The notes under the pieces: model-generated
What the model was told of the DNA's origin: nothing
What the model saw: only the letters and a program-made list of their open reading frames with translations
The model's database searches: none
Made by a program: the position numbers and the translations under genes
Shown: piece by piece, positions 32,716 through 47,400 of the stretch
How the letters are laid out: every line of letters begins with the position of its first letter
Numbering within the stretch: the first letter of the stretch is position 1
Assembly: GCA_943735955.1 (NCBI GenBank)
Contig: OX030955.1
Span: 9,474,147-9,538,146, forward strand
Source: Piscicola geometra
Lineage: Eukaryota > Annelida > Clitellata > Hirudinida > Piscicolidae
Length of the DNA stretch: 64,000 nucleotides
Direction of reading: 5' to 3'

Positions 32716-35700
32716 CACCTAAAGAGAAACATACTAAATGATTATACTGTTTCAGGGTCACTGAAAAATAATTTAATAATTGACAAATATAATGAATTAA
32801 TTTAAATGGTAAAAATAATTTTTTACTATTTTTCTGGCAGAACTTCAACAAAAACGTATTAGTTTTTCAGGCTCGCAATGTCAAAGCCTGAAGGAGTCAG
32901 AGCGGAAAATCTGGAAGCTGATGCGAACAAAAACTACAATACTTTATAATTAAAATGCAAATAACTTCACATTTTGGAAAAGAGCTTCATCAATATATAT
33001 CGATACTTGAAAAATGTATATCCATTTAATCAATTATTTATAGCTTTTTTTTGCTGTTTGAAAGATAAATTGCAATATTAAAATGGTCATGCTTGTTCAT
33101 CTCGGACAGAGTGTTTTCTCTATTTTTGCAGAAACCGTGTTCGTAAACATCCACACACGCACAAATCATTTGAACCACAATTTTGCTCTTTTGCTCCTAT
33201 CTCAGAATACACAGTGATTTTATGTATCCGTGTATGTTTGTGTGGAATGATATCGTCTCCATGAATGGATGTTTGTGTGTGTTTTTAGCGATTCTGTGTT
33301 GTTTCTATGTCAAGTGAAATGTAATTTACCTTTTATAGAATGAATAATTGGATATTGTGTTTTGCAGACGTTTGAGTGGAGAGTGAATGGTATTGAATCA
33401 ACATTGAACAGGCGAAGAGCAGTTTGATGGATGGAAGAGCGCGATCAAAGAATGAATAAATGGGCAAATGAGACAACGGATCGATGAAGATAGATGGATG
33501 TAGAGAGATTAAAATGAAGATTAGAAGTAGAATAAGGAAATAGGGAAGTTTAGCTTTTTAAAACACTTCGTGAAAAACTTAAAATGAAGTTTGAGCGGAT
33601 CTTCAGTATCTTAGTGAAGACATTCTCAACCACCAAGTTATTACTTCACTCTTAACAGTGGCATATAACCTAACACATTCACAAACCCTCACACACGAGC
33701 CCATAAACACGAACCCACTCACATGAACCCACTCACATGAATCCACACACATGAACCCACACACACACACAAAATCACATGTTTTTTGTTTTTTATAAAT
33801 GTTTTTCTATTTTCCCAATCTGTCTTCACAGAATTAATTCTTGTAGAATTATAATTACAGGCGCTTATACTTGTATCCCTTGTGCCGTGTGCTCAGCTGA
33901 TCGAGCAGTGTTTGCCCTAGCCACACGTCGCATTTTAGTGACGTAAAAATTATGAGAGTCATTTTAAATTTTGATAAATGAATTTTTTAAAGTTTGTAAG
34001 TTGAAATGATTTTTCATGTGAATTTTGAAAGAAATAGTTTTCAAGCGTAATTCCTTCTTTCTCTTTCACAAATCCATTTTTCAATGTTTTTCTCAAAAAA
34101 GTCATGTATGATCCAGCGCTTTGATCTTTCGTGGCAGTTAATTCGCCTAAGTAAGCAAACACGATAAATAACACACGGAATACACCAGAAGACATACACA
34201 AATAAAAAAAACACATACAAACACACGAACACCCAGCCTCCCCCTCTCCCAAAACACCCTCCATTTACGTCTTATGCTGCGGCTAATGATTAGGACTTGC
34301 TAAAAATATAGGCTCTTGAAATTCTAAAAAGTAGCCCTTGTTTCGCCACACGTCTGGGAGAATCTCTTAAAGGTCGCATACTTTTATTCACTGTGTATTC
34401 TACACCCATTCAGCTTCGTCCGTCCCTATTTAGTATGTAAATATGTTTCAAAATATCCACATTAAGCGCTTAAATATGCATTCCTCCAACAAAATTTACG
34501 ATTTGCTTTTCGGGGAAAAATGTAATGGTTTTGTTTTCATAATTTCCATACGTGTTAAAAAGGCAGAAAGCAGGCGTTAAGCGCTAAATTGTTATGCGCG
34601 GTTTTTTCATCTTTTACTTTCGCCACATTCCTCAGACGGGCCTATAATTTGGCGACGTATGCAGTCCTTATTTGATTTCGAATCGAATTCTGGGTCGCTC
34701 TGTGCTGCCGTAATCAATAACTTATCGTGGTCGTCATACTGATGCCATTTCTATTTTTTCATTTTTAAACTTTTAGAAAACTTTTGGTAAATTTTTGTTT
34801 TTCACAAAATTATTTTTATGCATTTTATAATTTAATGAGCCTAGTTGAAACTTTTCTGTTTTGCTAGATACTAAATTAAAAACGTTAAGTTTAAATACAC
34901 GGTTTAAAGACATTCGCATAGAAGAAGTTTGAGAAAATAGGTGTGCTAATTTGAGGAGTTGGATGATGGTGGGCTTAAGAGCAGACGACAGCCACTATCC
35001 GTCATGCAAATCTCTAACTTTTGTCTTCAAATTGTGAAGAGAATTAGTTTAATAAATTAATAGACAATAAAGATGGGTTTTTAATCAAAATGTTTTTTGA
35101 AATTATACATTTTATTTTAAAAACATCAAGATTTTGTCTAAAAGTTTTTAAACTAAAAATTAAATGAAAAATCGATTTTAGTTTTCAAAATATAGAGTCC
35201 TACAATAAATATTTCAAGTGCTTCTACAATTTATAGGAGTGTAAGCACTTGAAGTATTTACTTTCGCGAAGAATCATAAAAGAGAGTTAGGGAGTTTGCT
35301 GAATTCGAGAGCTTCTCTTCCTATGGAATATTGAACAGCACGAGGCCCCATGTGCAGAAGGGTGCCATTGTGTGCTTTGCATTGTTGTCGCAATGACGAA
35401 CGGACCCGATTGAAGAAAGGAAGTCTTAATTAAGTCCGTAAATTTGAAGTCTTGTTGCCTTTTAGGGGGTGAGTTGAACATTTAGGAGAGTGTCGTCGTT
35501 ATGAATGTTGCGTATGGCCGTTTGGAGGTTGTGTTGCAAGTCACTTTGAGTCCCTCTGCTTTTATTTCGTCTTTATGTTCGATCAATACATTCAAATCAA
35601 GTATGCCTCTTCTGAATAGTATTTGTCTTCTAGTTTTATCAAAAACAGAAATGTTTAAAATTTTAAAGTGGCATTTTTTGTATGTAAAAATAAAATGGCC

Positions 35701-38700
35701 AAAAATGCTTTGGTAAATGTGAAAACTTGAAGTAGCTGAAAATCAATACAAAGAGAGAAAATTAGTTCATAAAGCTCGACTATTAAAAAGAAAAAGAGCG
35801 TGAATAACATGAAGTTATGTTCAAGATGGGACCAAGAGTTGTATAGAAAATGTAAAAGACAAGACAAAAATTTTACAACGCATTTCTTGAAGTTTAATTA
35901 AAAATACTCAATGTGATAAAAAATATATGAAATAAAGAAAAATGCAAGTCTTAAAAAGAGTAGATTCGATATTTATAAATATGAAAGGTTGACGAGCATG
36001 CGAACTGACAGTCGGTGAGTGCATCGAGAGATTCATCTTGACCAATGTAAAAACTGCGAAGATTAAGAAAGGTTGAAGAAGTCAATTAGGCTTAAAACTT
36101 GTCAATAAAGAAGCGATGTTGGTGGAGGGAACGTGGACAGACATGTATTCGTCTTAATTAGACGGGCACTTCAACAAATCGTTCCCTAGTGGTCCCTTAC
36201 TGAAGGCTCACAAAGTTATTACCTCGAGGAAATGCTTGATTTCGCGGAGTTTTCTTTTCTTGTATTTTAGTGAATTTTGTTTTTTTTTCACGATTTTTTT
36301 TATTCGAAGTTTTCTAATTTAGTTTTAATTGTCGTTTGTTTTTTCAAACATTCTTTTTTGAGTTCGTTCAAACGTTTTGAATCATCAATGGTGTATTCAA
36401 AATTTCATTCGCCAATTATTTTGATCTTCAAGTTTTTATGATGTTTTTCGATTTGTCAAAAAACATTACAGAGTTATCAAACTTTTAATATAAAACCACC
36501 AATAACGTTCAAGCCACAACCACTCTTCAATGGGTGGCACTCATTATGAACATAAACTTTTCTTTTACTTTTCTTATCTTAAATTTTATTTATCCCTTTA
36601 TTCACGGTCCAAATGAACAACATACTTTTCCAAAAAAATAATTCTCAAAAAAACATATTTCTCAGGGAGTAAAGAATTCGGCAATAAGAAGGCTAGCACG
36701 TCAAGGCGCTTCGGAGGACAAAATCGCATAGAACGTCAATAAATAATCTCTGCCAGCGTATTCGCAAGCAAACAACAGCGTCACGTCGTTCTTCCACAGT
36801 ATCTGAATGATTGGAAGTTAAAAACTGATCGAGGGTTCTTGTGATGTCGTCGATGAATCGAAGATGATGATCGAGTCAGAATGGCAAAGTTTAGTTCTCT
36901 GGAAGAATATTTAGGGATGCAAAGTTTGAATAATTTTGAATATGAACTTTTGTTTTAGAGTGCCTTGAAGTAATTTTACTTTTATAAATGTCAAATATAA
37001 ATATAAAAATTAAAATTTACTTTTTTTTCTAAATGATTTGAAACAATCATTGGTGTGAATGAAAAATCACGATGGAAAGAATTCGTTTTCTCTGGAAATC
37101 TTGGTGATAATGCAGTATATAATTTTGCAAAAGCTTTTATGGAATCGCTAGTGTGTGTGTGTGTGTTTCCACTTTTTACTTAGAAGTGCATTCTTATGGC
37201 TGCTTGGAGTTTTTTAATTCCTCCAAGAACATTTTATTATCTTTTTATAGTTAATTTTTTCAAATTTTTAAAATCAAAGTTTTTCGAACATTTTTACTTC
37301 TAAAAAACTAAGTTTAGTTTTGAGCAACAATTATCGATAAAAAATTGTTGAATACAAAACACATGTTTACTCAATAAATATCGTTTTGTTCTATTGTTTT
37401 TCTAGGAAAAACTTGCTTAGAGAAAAACATTCGAGGAAAACTTTCCTAATGCAATTGGAAAAATAAGTTTACAAATCTTTAATGTTTTTCTTTTTTTTTC
37501 TAAATTATTTACTATAACTTTTCATCAGTTGTTTTTTTTAAAGTGTTTTGTTTAAGATTCTCTTTAGACGTTCTGGTATTGGAATTTCTATTTTCTTATT
37601 TTTCGCTTCTCCCAAGAGACCATAGATTGATTAGTTACAAATTCGTGTTGTTGGAAGTTAAGAATTACGGAAACAAATTGACCAAAGATCAAACAAATTT
37701 TATTGTTTCTTTTCTCAAAATACTCTTGCTATGTTGCGAGAGAATGCCCCTGCGAAGTCATCAAATATTCAGATTCTGCTTGTCACTGCCGCATCTGAAT
37801 ACAAAGACGAGCATTTATTTTCTCGCATTTCCACAAACACATTTATTTATCAACGAAGCCGTTCGCTTGTTTGCCGAAGACACATAGGAGCTTTGACTTA
37901 TGGACGAATTGAAGTATGCGAGGAGGTGAAAGCTTTCGAATCAATCAAAAACTCTCGACGCAATGAATAATTCTCATTTCGGAATTCACTTTGCATTACT
38001 AGATGTATTTATGCGCTGTCTTAATGTAACAAGTTCAATTATGGCTCGAGTAAAAGTGCAGTAAGGTTAGGCATTAATCGAGAGATTAATCATCATTCTG
38101 CAGCATTAGCAGAGCGTGATGTTAAACTAACCTCATCACTGGAAGCATTTTCGTGATTTCAATTTTTAGTTTTGGTTTTAAAATATTTTCGAGTTACATT
38201 TGTATAAGAGCTCATTTTCCATCGTATTTTCAGAACTAAACTCTCTGCAATCGACTGCAAAGGCCAATCGACGCCTGGGGAAAGGAGGGTGAATGCACGA
38301 AAAGTTTGAAAAGTGTAAATTAGTTGCATTGGTTAGTTACACCAAGAAGAGCCGCCATGAATCACGTGCACACAAAACAACGCCAAACTGTAAAGAATTG
38401 CGAAGAATGCCATGAAAATGAAAATAGGCAGAAATTAGTCTCTGGGGCGCTGGTTTCTGTTTCGTTTATACCTTCGAAGACATACATTACACTCTCTCCA
38501 CGCACTCCTTCCACGCTTTCTCTTATTGAATCCATTTCTTGCGTCAATTATCGCGATTTTAAATTTAATTTTTCGCTTTTATTTAAATGATATTTTGATT
38601 TATATTTGGGTATCAAACCAACATAAACAAGTTTTTTACAAGTTTTTTTACACAAGCTTTATATTTATTTTTTGTGAGTTTTAAACCCATTTCGAATAAG

Positions 38701-38924
38701 CAGTACTCAAAAATAGATTTTTTCGCTAAATTTTTTAAGAATTGGTAGCCAAATGAATTTAAAGGTATCAACAACAGTCATTCATGGGATTTGTTAACTG
38801 TGGAATGCGTTTGAATGTTTGGCGAAGTACTTCATGTTCATCTAACTAAACGTTTAGTTTTGAAATTGTATACTAATTTTTCTACAAAATTATAAAATTA
38901 ATTTCATTCACAAAATGAACTTAC

Positions 38925-39808
38925 TTTATCAATCAGAAGCTGCTCTTTGAAGAGTTTTTTGAAAGCTTTCTGGTCGAAGTAGCTGTTGTGCAAATGCTTT
39001 TGCTGGAACTGATGCCTCAGTGACTCGACCACAAGCTGACGAGACTCGATTTTGTTGCTAAGCAACTCAAGCTTGCATCCCAAGTGATCGAAAGTTTTCA
39101 TCTTTAGTGGCACCATTGACATTTTGTTCTGAAGCTCTGCCGTCTTGGCCGAGAATATGTTTTCTTGTATTTTGTTCAGCTTCAACTTCTGCCTCTTGTT
39201 CTGGTTCAGCAGCACCTGGAAGGCGACCGCAGGATCTGCCATCAAAGCCTCCAAACCCTTTCCTTCCTCCTCATCCTCTTCATAAAAACTCGCAGATCTC
39301 GTCTTTTTCCTCGTGAAGCTGTTGGCGAAGTTTTTTTTGGCGTCTTCGCTGAATCTTCCTTCCCATCCGAAACTGCCCGAGTGCTGGTAGTTTGAGTGGA
39401 TGGTGGAGGTGCTTTGAGGGCATTCCATGCCACTGGAGTCGCCTGGGAGGTGGTGGTTGAGGTGGTTCATTTCCAGGAAGACCCTTCCACGTCCCATCTT
39501 CATGCCGGTGAGTGCTTGCGATGGATTGTTGTTTGAGGGGTAAAGGTCTTTCATGCTGCTCAAGTGGCTCAAGGCAGAAGAATCGTTCAACATTTGTTGG
39601 GTGACGTCAGAAATATACATGTTGTTGTTGTTAATGTTGTTGTTGATTATGTTATTGTTGTTGTCGTCGTTGTTGTTCATTTGCCACTTCCCTCTCCAAG
39701 ACTCGGTGTTTCTGGGAAGAGAACCCGATGTCCTGCTGACCATACTCCTTCCGCTCATCATCCACTCTTCCTCTTCTTCAACCCCTTCCCTTTTCAAATT
39801 CTTTATGC
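38925..39808 (-). CDS. Candidate internal exon, possibly an upstream dystrophin exon
   Basis: A long open minus-strand segment (about 295 codons) ending at a perfect donor AAA|GTAAGT (38925). The upstream limit is not certain; an acceptor CATAAAG at about 39808 is possible. The first half is low-complexity: an acidic start, then an Asn-rich run (about 39610-39690). The second half is charged and helical with heptad-like spacing (ENIFSAKTAELQNKMSM, KLELLSNKIESRQLVVESL, FKKLFKEQLLIDK), consistent with a spectrin-like repeat. The phase-0 donor matches the phase-0 acceptor of dystrophin exon 18086-18252. Strand and order also fit, but sequence identity to dystrophin is not recognisable, so it could belong to a separate gene. 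Codon composition looks genuinely coding. Confidence 0.55.
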
Positions 39809-42342
39809 AAAATACTTTTGATGTTATATGTTGAAGGGTGTTTTGATAAATGATACGTTTATATTCTACAACTTTTTTCGATTTTGTCCTAAAGACTTGG
39901 ATATTCTTTTTAATTTTTTTATTGCCGATTAGAACTTTTTTTTCTAAACTCAGTTAACTATGGCCAATTCGATAACTTCAAAGAGAATCGTAAACAGTAA
40001 GCTAACTTGTCATTTGTCTTTTAGATAAATCAATTGCTCATTCGATCGGAATTTGTCTTTAATTTTGTTTCTATTTTCTTCAAGCAAAACAATCACCCCA
40101 CTTTTAAAAGTGTCTTTAGACCTCAAATCGCAACTAAACTTCAACTACCTTATCATTGTGCTACTTCTGAAAGTTTTTAAAGTAGGATGCCATAGAGCAG
40201 AATGCTTCTTTAAAGGGAGATGGAGCAAGAAGCCGTGGACACGCTTTTATATACCCACACAGGCGTCTTCTCTTGATGACAACTTACACGTTTAAGCTTA
40301 CAAAAACCTAATTTTTTCATTATTGCAACGTGTCTTGTGCAAAAAAGTATATCCGATTTCATTTTAATACTGATGATTGAAACTCTCCGCCGTGGATTAG
40401 CGGCAATACTTCCGAATTTCTCTCTACTCCTGCCAACACATCCATCGTGGACAGAAGGGGCTATTGAGTTGTTAATAGTCACAGGCGAAGATTGATTAAG
40501 TGCGCAATAGTACCTGTACATCGTCACGCGAATAAAGGCACACAATGAACTTTTTTCTATTTATTTATTTAAGATTTCATTTATTTCAATTTTTTAGTTT
40601 TAATATTTTTTTTTCTTTTAATTCAATTTTTTATATATTTTATTTTCTCTTTCATTTATTTCCATTTTTTATTTTTTCATCTATTTTTTATAATTTATTT
40701 CCTTCATTGCTCGTGTTTTCGCTGCTGTCCTAATCATCATTCGAAAGAACTGCTTCACTGACTGAGGAATCGATGCAAAGATCACGCGAACTAACAAACT
40801 TAATGAAAACACCTCTTCAATCATCTTCTCCATATTTATAACTTCATATTTCCAAAGTTCAACCAACCTAGAAAAAAAATCTGAAACTTGAATAAGTTTT
40901 TACTTTGCACAAAGCGCCGTCAGTTTTATTATGGAACAATCGACTCAAAAAAATTTAGTTTTGAAATCCATTTCCATTTTGGCTAAGCCTCCGCCTACGA
41001 AACACACTCGCCCGTATAAGCGACCAGGCACGCAAAGAGACAGATGGACATCAAATTGAACTCAGCCTCGTTTAATTGACCTTGCCTTGTTCCAGTCGCC
41101 AGGATTAGCTCTTCCGTTTCCTTACAAATTGACCAATCTTCTTCTAGGACGCTTATTTTTTAAAGACTTTTTACTATCTTTTATTGTCTTTAAAAACATT
41201 TTTTGGGAAATATTTTGACAAATTATTTTTGTTCACCGACTAAATGTTTTCAGTTTTTATAATATCCATCGGATTATCTTGTTGCTTTTTTATTTTATTT
41301 TTTTAACCATTCAATAATTATTTTTTTAGCTTCACAGTTTATTTTTTCATGATTTTTATGCAACTTTTATTTCTTTCTAGCTTTTTCGTAATCCTCAATG
41401 CAGTTCTGAGCATTTAAATACGATTTTATTTTAAGCTTAGTCTTAGAAAAAGCTTTTCGAATTCACAAACCGATTCGTAAAAATAAAATTTTCGAATTTT
41501 AATAACATTCCTAACAACTTGATTATGCTGTAACAAATATACTGAATAGATCAAATTTTAAATTAAAAACAAAAACTACTATTAATTCTCGAAGAAATGA
41601 CTCTGCACTCAGTCACTCACGACCATACATTTTGTGTTTGTGCTTTAAATTTTTTTAGAGGTTTTAAGTCGTTACCATCAAATCGTTTTCTGCTGATAAG
41701 CGAAGTTATATTAACTCTTTAAAATTACTTGTTTTTCATCGATTTTATTTCTTTCATTCATTTAATCAGCCAAATTGAGTAATTCTTTCTTTTCTCTGAC
41801 GTTAGAAATGTTCTTTAATTTCTGATTTCTTGATGCGCTCACTGATTGCATATGACTTTATTTCCATAATTAGTCAATTTAAATATAAATGAGCCTTCTG
41901 ATTGACTCCGATGGGCTATGAATTACGTACACCTCAAAATTAACACATATATTGGATTCTTCTTTGCGTTTTGTGCCGTAACTTCCGAAACCTGACGTTC
42001 TTTATTGCAAAAATCTTTTTTCAAAAATAATGTTTTCTTTAAAAACGTATTTTTAAATTTTAAATTTCTTAGCTCACTCGAATGAGCTTTGTTATATATA
42101 TATTTTATTAACTTAATTGTTTTAAATCCAATAAAACATCCACATCTTTGATTACAATACAGGTGCAAATTGAAAAGTTTTATAAGCATTTAAGCTGAGA
42201 AAGACATCAAGGCATGTAGAATTCTACATCAAAATTATGATACTTAAAACTGTTTTTCTAAAAATAAATTATTTATCTAAAAAATAATAATTCAATTGGA
42301 TTCACAAATAATGTCGAAGGATTCAGGGTTCAGCTAACTGAG
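39809..42342. other. AT-rich region without recognised genes
   Basis: Between the candidate minus-strand exon and the GT92 start codon. No exon with family similarity, no clear repeat family and no RNA gene seen. It should contain the GT92 promoter. T-rich runs dominate 40550-40700. Confidence 0.4.
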
Positions 42343-43988
42343 ATGAAAACTAGGCTTAAAAAATTACTTTTCGTAATATTGACATTGGCATTTTCATTTT
42401 TCAACATTTACAAAGCGCTCAGCAGCGCCTATGGACCGACAGACTTGAGGCTGTTGTTCCAGGAGCAGTGGAAAAGCAAGACATTTGAAGACAACAACAC
42501 CAATGATTCAAAGTTCGAGAATTTTTTCCAAGTCGACCACGTATCCTTGAAAAGGAAACTTGCATCGCTTGGAAAACCGCACAACGAGTCTTCATACGCT
42601 GAAAGAACTGTCATTGTTTCCAACCAAACGAAACAGTTGCCTCATTGGCAAATCATGTTGAAGCAAACGAACGCCACAGCTGGAAAGAAGCAAGACATCT
42701 TTGGAGAAGAGATTCATGAGTTTTACTTCCTTGTGGTCGTCTTGCAGGTGCGTGAAAAGTAAACAAAATAACGGCATTAAAACTAATTTCATCAAAACCC
42801 TTTTATATATTTTAATTTATTACAAAACCTTTACAGTGACTATATAAAATAGATCTTCAGTAACAGGTTAACTGTCCTCCTCTTAGGTCCGACTCTACAG
42901 CTACGACAAAGCCAAGTGGTCGATAAGGGAGTTGAAGCAGTGGCTGCACTACCTACTCTTGGCAGGGGTGGAACACTTTCTGGTGTGTGACCACTACCGC
43001 TTCCTACACGAGAAAATCGACCACCTTCTCACCACCTACCAACGCTTGGGTCTCCTCACCTACCTTCCCTGGAACACCATCCGAAACCCTATGCAGTCGC
43101 AAATCAAGTGCTATCAAAGATTCGTCAAGCGCTACAAAAAGTTCCATCTGTGGCACATGGCCATCGACATCGACGAGTATCCCTTCTCGCAAACAGACCT
43201 GCAAGAAAACTTTCTCGTTAGGTTTCTTCTTGTATTTCTTCTGAAAATTTGCGTATTTTATGATATTTATATAAATCAGTTTTTAATCTTTAAGAATAAT
43301 TAATTAATCTAAACTCTAACAGATATCTTCAAAGCCTTCCTGACGACGTCAGTGAGGTTTCCATGGCGAACTTTTTGATGCTGGGCAGAGGGGACAGAAG
43401 TGAGTGCAAACTTGACTTATTTGCTGATACATTTTTTTCTAAAAATAATTTTTAGAACAGGAAAGAAATAAATATATGTTTAGCAAATCTTCAATTTATA
43501 ATTTTACTTTAATGAGATAAAATCACAAATTTCGTAAAATGCTCATTGGCGTTGCTGAATGTTGAAGTATTGAGACTGTTTGTTCAGGTAGAAACATGGT
43601 AGTCAGAAGGATCAACAGAATCACTAAACAACCTGCCAACCTTCTATCCAAACCAATATACAAGTTTGTTAACATTCATTATTAATATTCATAAAATAAT
43701 CACTTGACTAAAAGATCCACCTATTCCTTCAGACCGGGCAAACTGGCTGCAGCAGCCGTGCACCACAACCACCTTGCCGAAGGAAAAAAAATCGAAGCTC
43801 CTCACACGAGTCTTCAAATGCTGCATTACTGGGGAGGTCGAGACCAAGGCTGGGGGCAAGACACGATGAAGACTTTAAATATAACAGAAGAAATGAATCT
43901 GATGAGAGATGTGTGGGCTGATCGCATTGAGAATTCTTTACTTACTTTTGGAGAGCTCGAAGCACTTTCTAATCTCACTGGACCTTAG
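42343..43988 (+). CDS. Glycosyltransferase family 92 (DUF23-type) protein
   Basis: Complete five-exon gene: 42343-42747, 42887-43221, 43323-43399, 43588-43663, 43733-43988; 382 residues, all GT-AG and in phase. The N-terminus MKTRLKKLLFVILTLAFSFF is a short basic tail plus a membrane anchor, as in type II Golgi enzymes. The lumenal domain shows GT92 features: VRLYSYDKAKW (family V-NE/KW start), LAGVEHFLVCDHY, QIKCYQRFVKRYKKFHLWH, then the metal-binding IDIDEYPF (D-x-D-E), and VHHNHLAEG near the C-terminus. GT92 members in worms and animals add galactose to N-glycan core fucose or make galactans; the acceptor here cannot be read from sequence. The chosen ATG is the only one giving the anchor. 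It is followed by Pds5 only 490 bp downstream. Confidence 0.92.
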
Positions 43989-44147
43989 CAACTATAAATT
44001 AAAGTCTTCAATGATTTTATTGTTTCACACGAAGCTAAACAAGTCACCAAAACAATTGAATAGTTTCCAACAGCTCAAGTCATTTTCACAAAGAGCGATT
44101 CTATTATATAGGATATGAAACTTTCCAAAAAGCGTTTTTCCATTTTT

Positions 44148-44153
44148 AATAAA
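44148..44153 (+). terminator. Poly(A) signal AATAAA of the GT92 gene
   Basis: AATAAA 160 bp after the TAG stop at 43986-43988, followed by T-rich sequence and about 320 bp before the Pds5 start. Other AATAAA-like hexamers overlap nearby. Confidence 0.5.
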
Positions 44154-44476
44154 AAATAAAAATTATTTCATAAATTTATCTCTCCTTAGCGCCATACTGT
44201 TTTTGAATGGCGATTGAGTTATAAGCCAAATTAGTTTGCCTATCCGAAACCTCTATGCGATTATATGTTTTTTCCAAAAACTTTAATGATTCATATAAAT
44301 GTGTAGTTGAATAATAAGCCAATTTGAGTTATTAAAATCGAAATTTCCCAAAATCACCGGCAGTTCAGTATTTTTGGCGCCCTGAGACTCAGAATAAATC
44401 TTGGATAAATAAATATTAATTTCAGAAATAAAAACTTTTAAACTATTTATAAATATTTGTTATATTTGCGCTTGAA

Positions 44477-47400
44477 ATGTCACGCAAGACTGAGAAGCAT
44501 CTGAAGTTGACTCTTCCTCAAGGGTGCAAAGAGATAAACGAAGATCTGAGCAATGACGAGCTTGTAAAAAGACTTAAGGTAAGAAAAAGCATTAAATTAT
44601 TAAATAGTGCAATAAAAATCTGTCAACTTTAAAAAAAAATATTAATAAAAGATTGTGAGTCTTCTAAAACATCACATTTTCTCTAAAACTAATAAAAAAA
44701 ACAATTAACCTATCATCATCATTTGCACCAGCTCCTTACTCAAGCCTTTCACGAGATGAGCAATGATGAGAACGAGGAGTTCAAACCTCTCGCCCTCTAC
44801 CTCGCCTCCCAACACTTCCTCGAACACCCCAGCAAGGTGGTTGTCTCAGGAAAAAAAATTCATTTATTTATAATATACTTATATTATCCAGTTTATATAA
44901 ACTAGTATATTATTCATATTATTTTTATATATATATTCATATAAGTGTATTATTATATTAATATTAATGTTTTTACAACATTAATATTAATAAGGTTAAA
45001 TATTAATTAAAAAAACGTAATAAACACCAAGTGTAGATAAATCCATAATTTAAGTTTTTATATATAAAATCATTAAATTAATTCATAGAAAAATCTCAAA
45101 AACATTCTTACCAAAGGATGTTCGTCTGCTGATAGCGTGTTGCATTGCAGACATATTGAGAGTGTTTGTACCAGACGCCCCCTATACTGAGCCAGAACAG
45201 CTCAAGGTGTCCACAAACAAATACAAACACACACACACACAGAAAAACATACACACACACAGAAAAACACACACCCACACACACACACACACAGGAGATC
45301 TTCATGTTCCTAGCTGAACAGCTGAGAGGCCTCAAGAAGCCGGAGTCACCATCCTTCAAAAGATACTTCTACCTCCTAGAGGTTGCCTAGCCATCATCAT
45401 CATTACCACCACCAGCATCATCATCATTACCACCACCAGCATCGTCATCATTACCATCGGCATCATCATCATTACCATCGGCATCATCATCAACAGTACC
45501 ACTTCATTTTTTTCATCGCTTTATCACCAAACACCATCTTTGAATCCACCACTCACCACTCCATTGACTCACCCTTCACCATCCACTCTCTTCCCTACTA
45601 CACCACTCCCCACCACCCAATCCCCTTCCACCACCTACTACCCTCCGCCACCTTCTACTATCCTCTATCACTCCCACTCCTTCAATCCACCCACGCTACC
45701 CTCCATCACCACCCCACCCACCCTTCATCACCAACTCCGACAGACACCACCCACCCTCCACCACCCCACCCACCCTCCACCACCCCACCCACCCTCCACC
45801 ACCCCACCCACCCTCCACCACCCCACCCAACCTCCATCACCCCACCCACCCTCCACCACCCCACCCACCCTCCATCACCACCTCCGACAGACCCTCGCGT
45901 GGGTAAAGTCCTTCAACATCTCACTCGAACTGCCCGACAACTCCGAGATCATCGCCAAACTCTTCAGCACCGCCTTCGACGCTGTCCAGTTAGTTGGCTA
46001 CTTCATCATCATCATCATCTTCATCATCATCATCATTATCGTCATCATTGTCTTCGTCAGCATCATCGTCATCATCATCTTTCATTGCCATTTGAGCACC
46101 AAGATACTGCTAAACACTCTATTCAGTACATTTCTATGGAATAAATTGACTTATTATCTATGAATATATTGGATCATAATACTTCTAATAATAATAATAA
46201 TCACCATCTTCATCATCAACCATAACAACAAAAACATCATAATAGTATCACACTTCCACCACAACCACCTTTCCCTCCTCCACTCCACTCCACCTCTCCC
46301 TTCCCTCCACTCCACTCCACTCCCTCCTTCTCTTCTCTTTCCCCCTCACTTCCTACCTCCTCTTCCCCTCATCCATAGTCTCCACTCCCTCCTCTCCCAA
46401 CCTTACACTCCACTCCACCTTCTCCATTCCACTTCCTCCACTCCTCCACTCCACCTCCACTCCACCTCCTCCACTCCACTTCCTCCACTCCACTTCCTCC
46501 ACTCCACCTCCTCCACCTCAAAACAGCCCGAAGCACTCTCCGAAGGTGTCCACCTTCATGTTGGACATCCTGTGTCCGCTCCTGTTCGAGGCAGACACCG
46601 TCCAACAAGAGGTGATCGACACGTTCCTCACCTACCTCATCGAGCCCTACAAGGTGGGGAGAGAGAGTGGGGTGGTGGTGGAGGTGAGATGGCGGGTATG
46701 GTGGTGGTGGAGTGGGGTTGTGGAGGGTTAGGGGGTGGGGAGTAAGTGTTAGGGTATCATCATCATAATCATCATCACCGACAACTACAGTCACAGAACA
46801 AGCCAGCATACGAACTGGCAAAGAACCTGATCAAGAGGACCTCGTCTGTGCTGGAACCATACCTGGAAAACGTTCGTGTCCACGTCCCCCTCACTCCACT
46901 CTACTCCACTCCACTCCATCCCATCCCCCCTCACTCCACTCCACTCCATCCCATCCCCCCTCACTCCATCCCATCCCCCCTCACTCCACTCAACTCTCTC
47001 TCCAATCCATCCCACCCCCCCTCACTCCATTTCTTGCCGCCCCTTCAACTCCACTCCCTTCCATCACACCATGCACTCACATTCTCTACTATTGCATGCC
47101 TCTATTTTCTACCATGCAATTATATCTTCTTTGCTGCATCTTCTCACACATTCACTTCCCATGCCACCACACCTCAACCACCCTCTCTTCTTACAATCCC
47201 CCTTCCAAGCATCCCCCTCCACCTATCGTCGACATTTCTCATTTCATCAAACCCCCACCGATTCTCAACCACCCCTGACCACCCATCAACCACTTCTGTT
47301 CACCAATCAACCACCCATCACCCCCTCCCCTCCCCTTTTTTCCCACCAACAGTTCCTCAACAACAGTCTCCTATTCATGGGCAGTAAGGAAGGGGCAAAG

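Noticed and set aside
39107..39433. Plus-strand and alternative minus-strand frames over 38925-39808
   Set aside because: Shadows of the better-supported minus-strand candidate exon.
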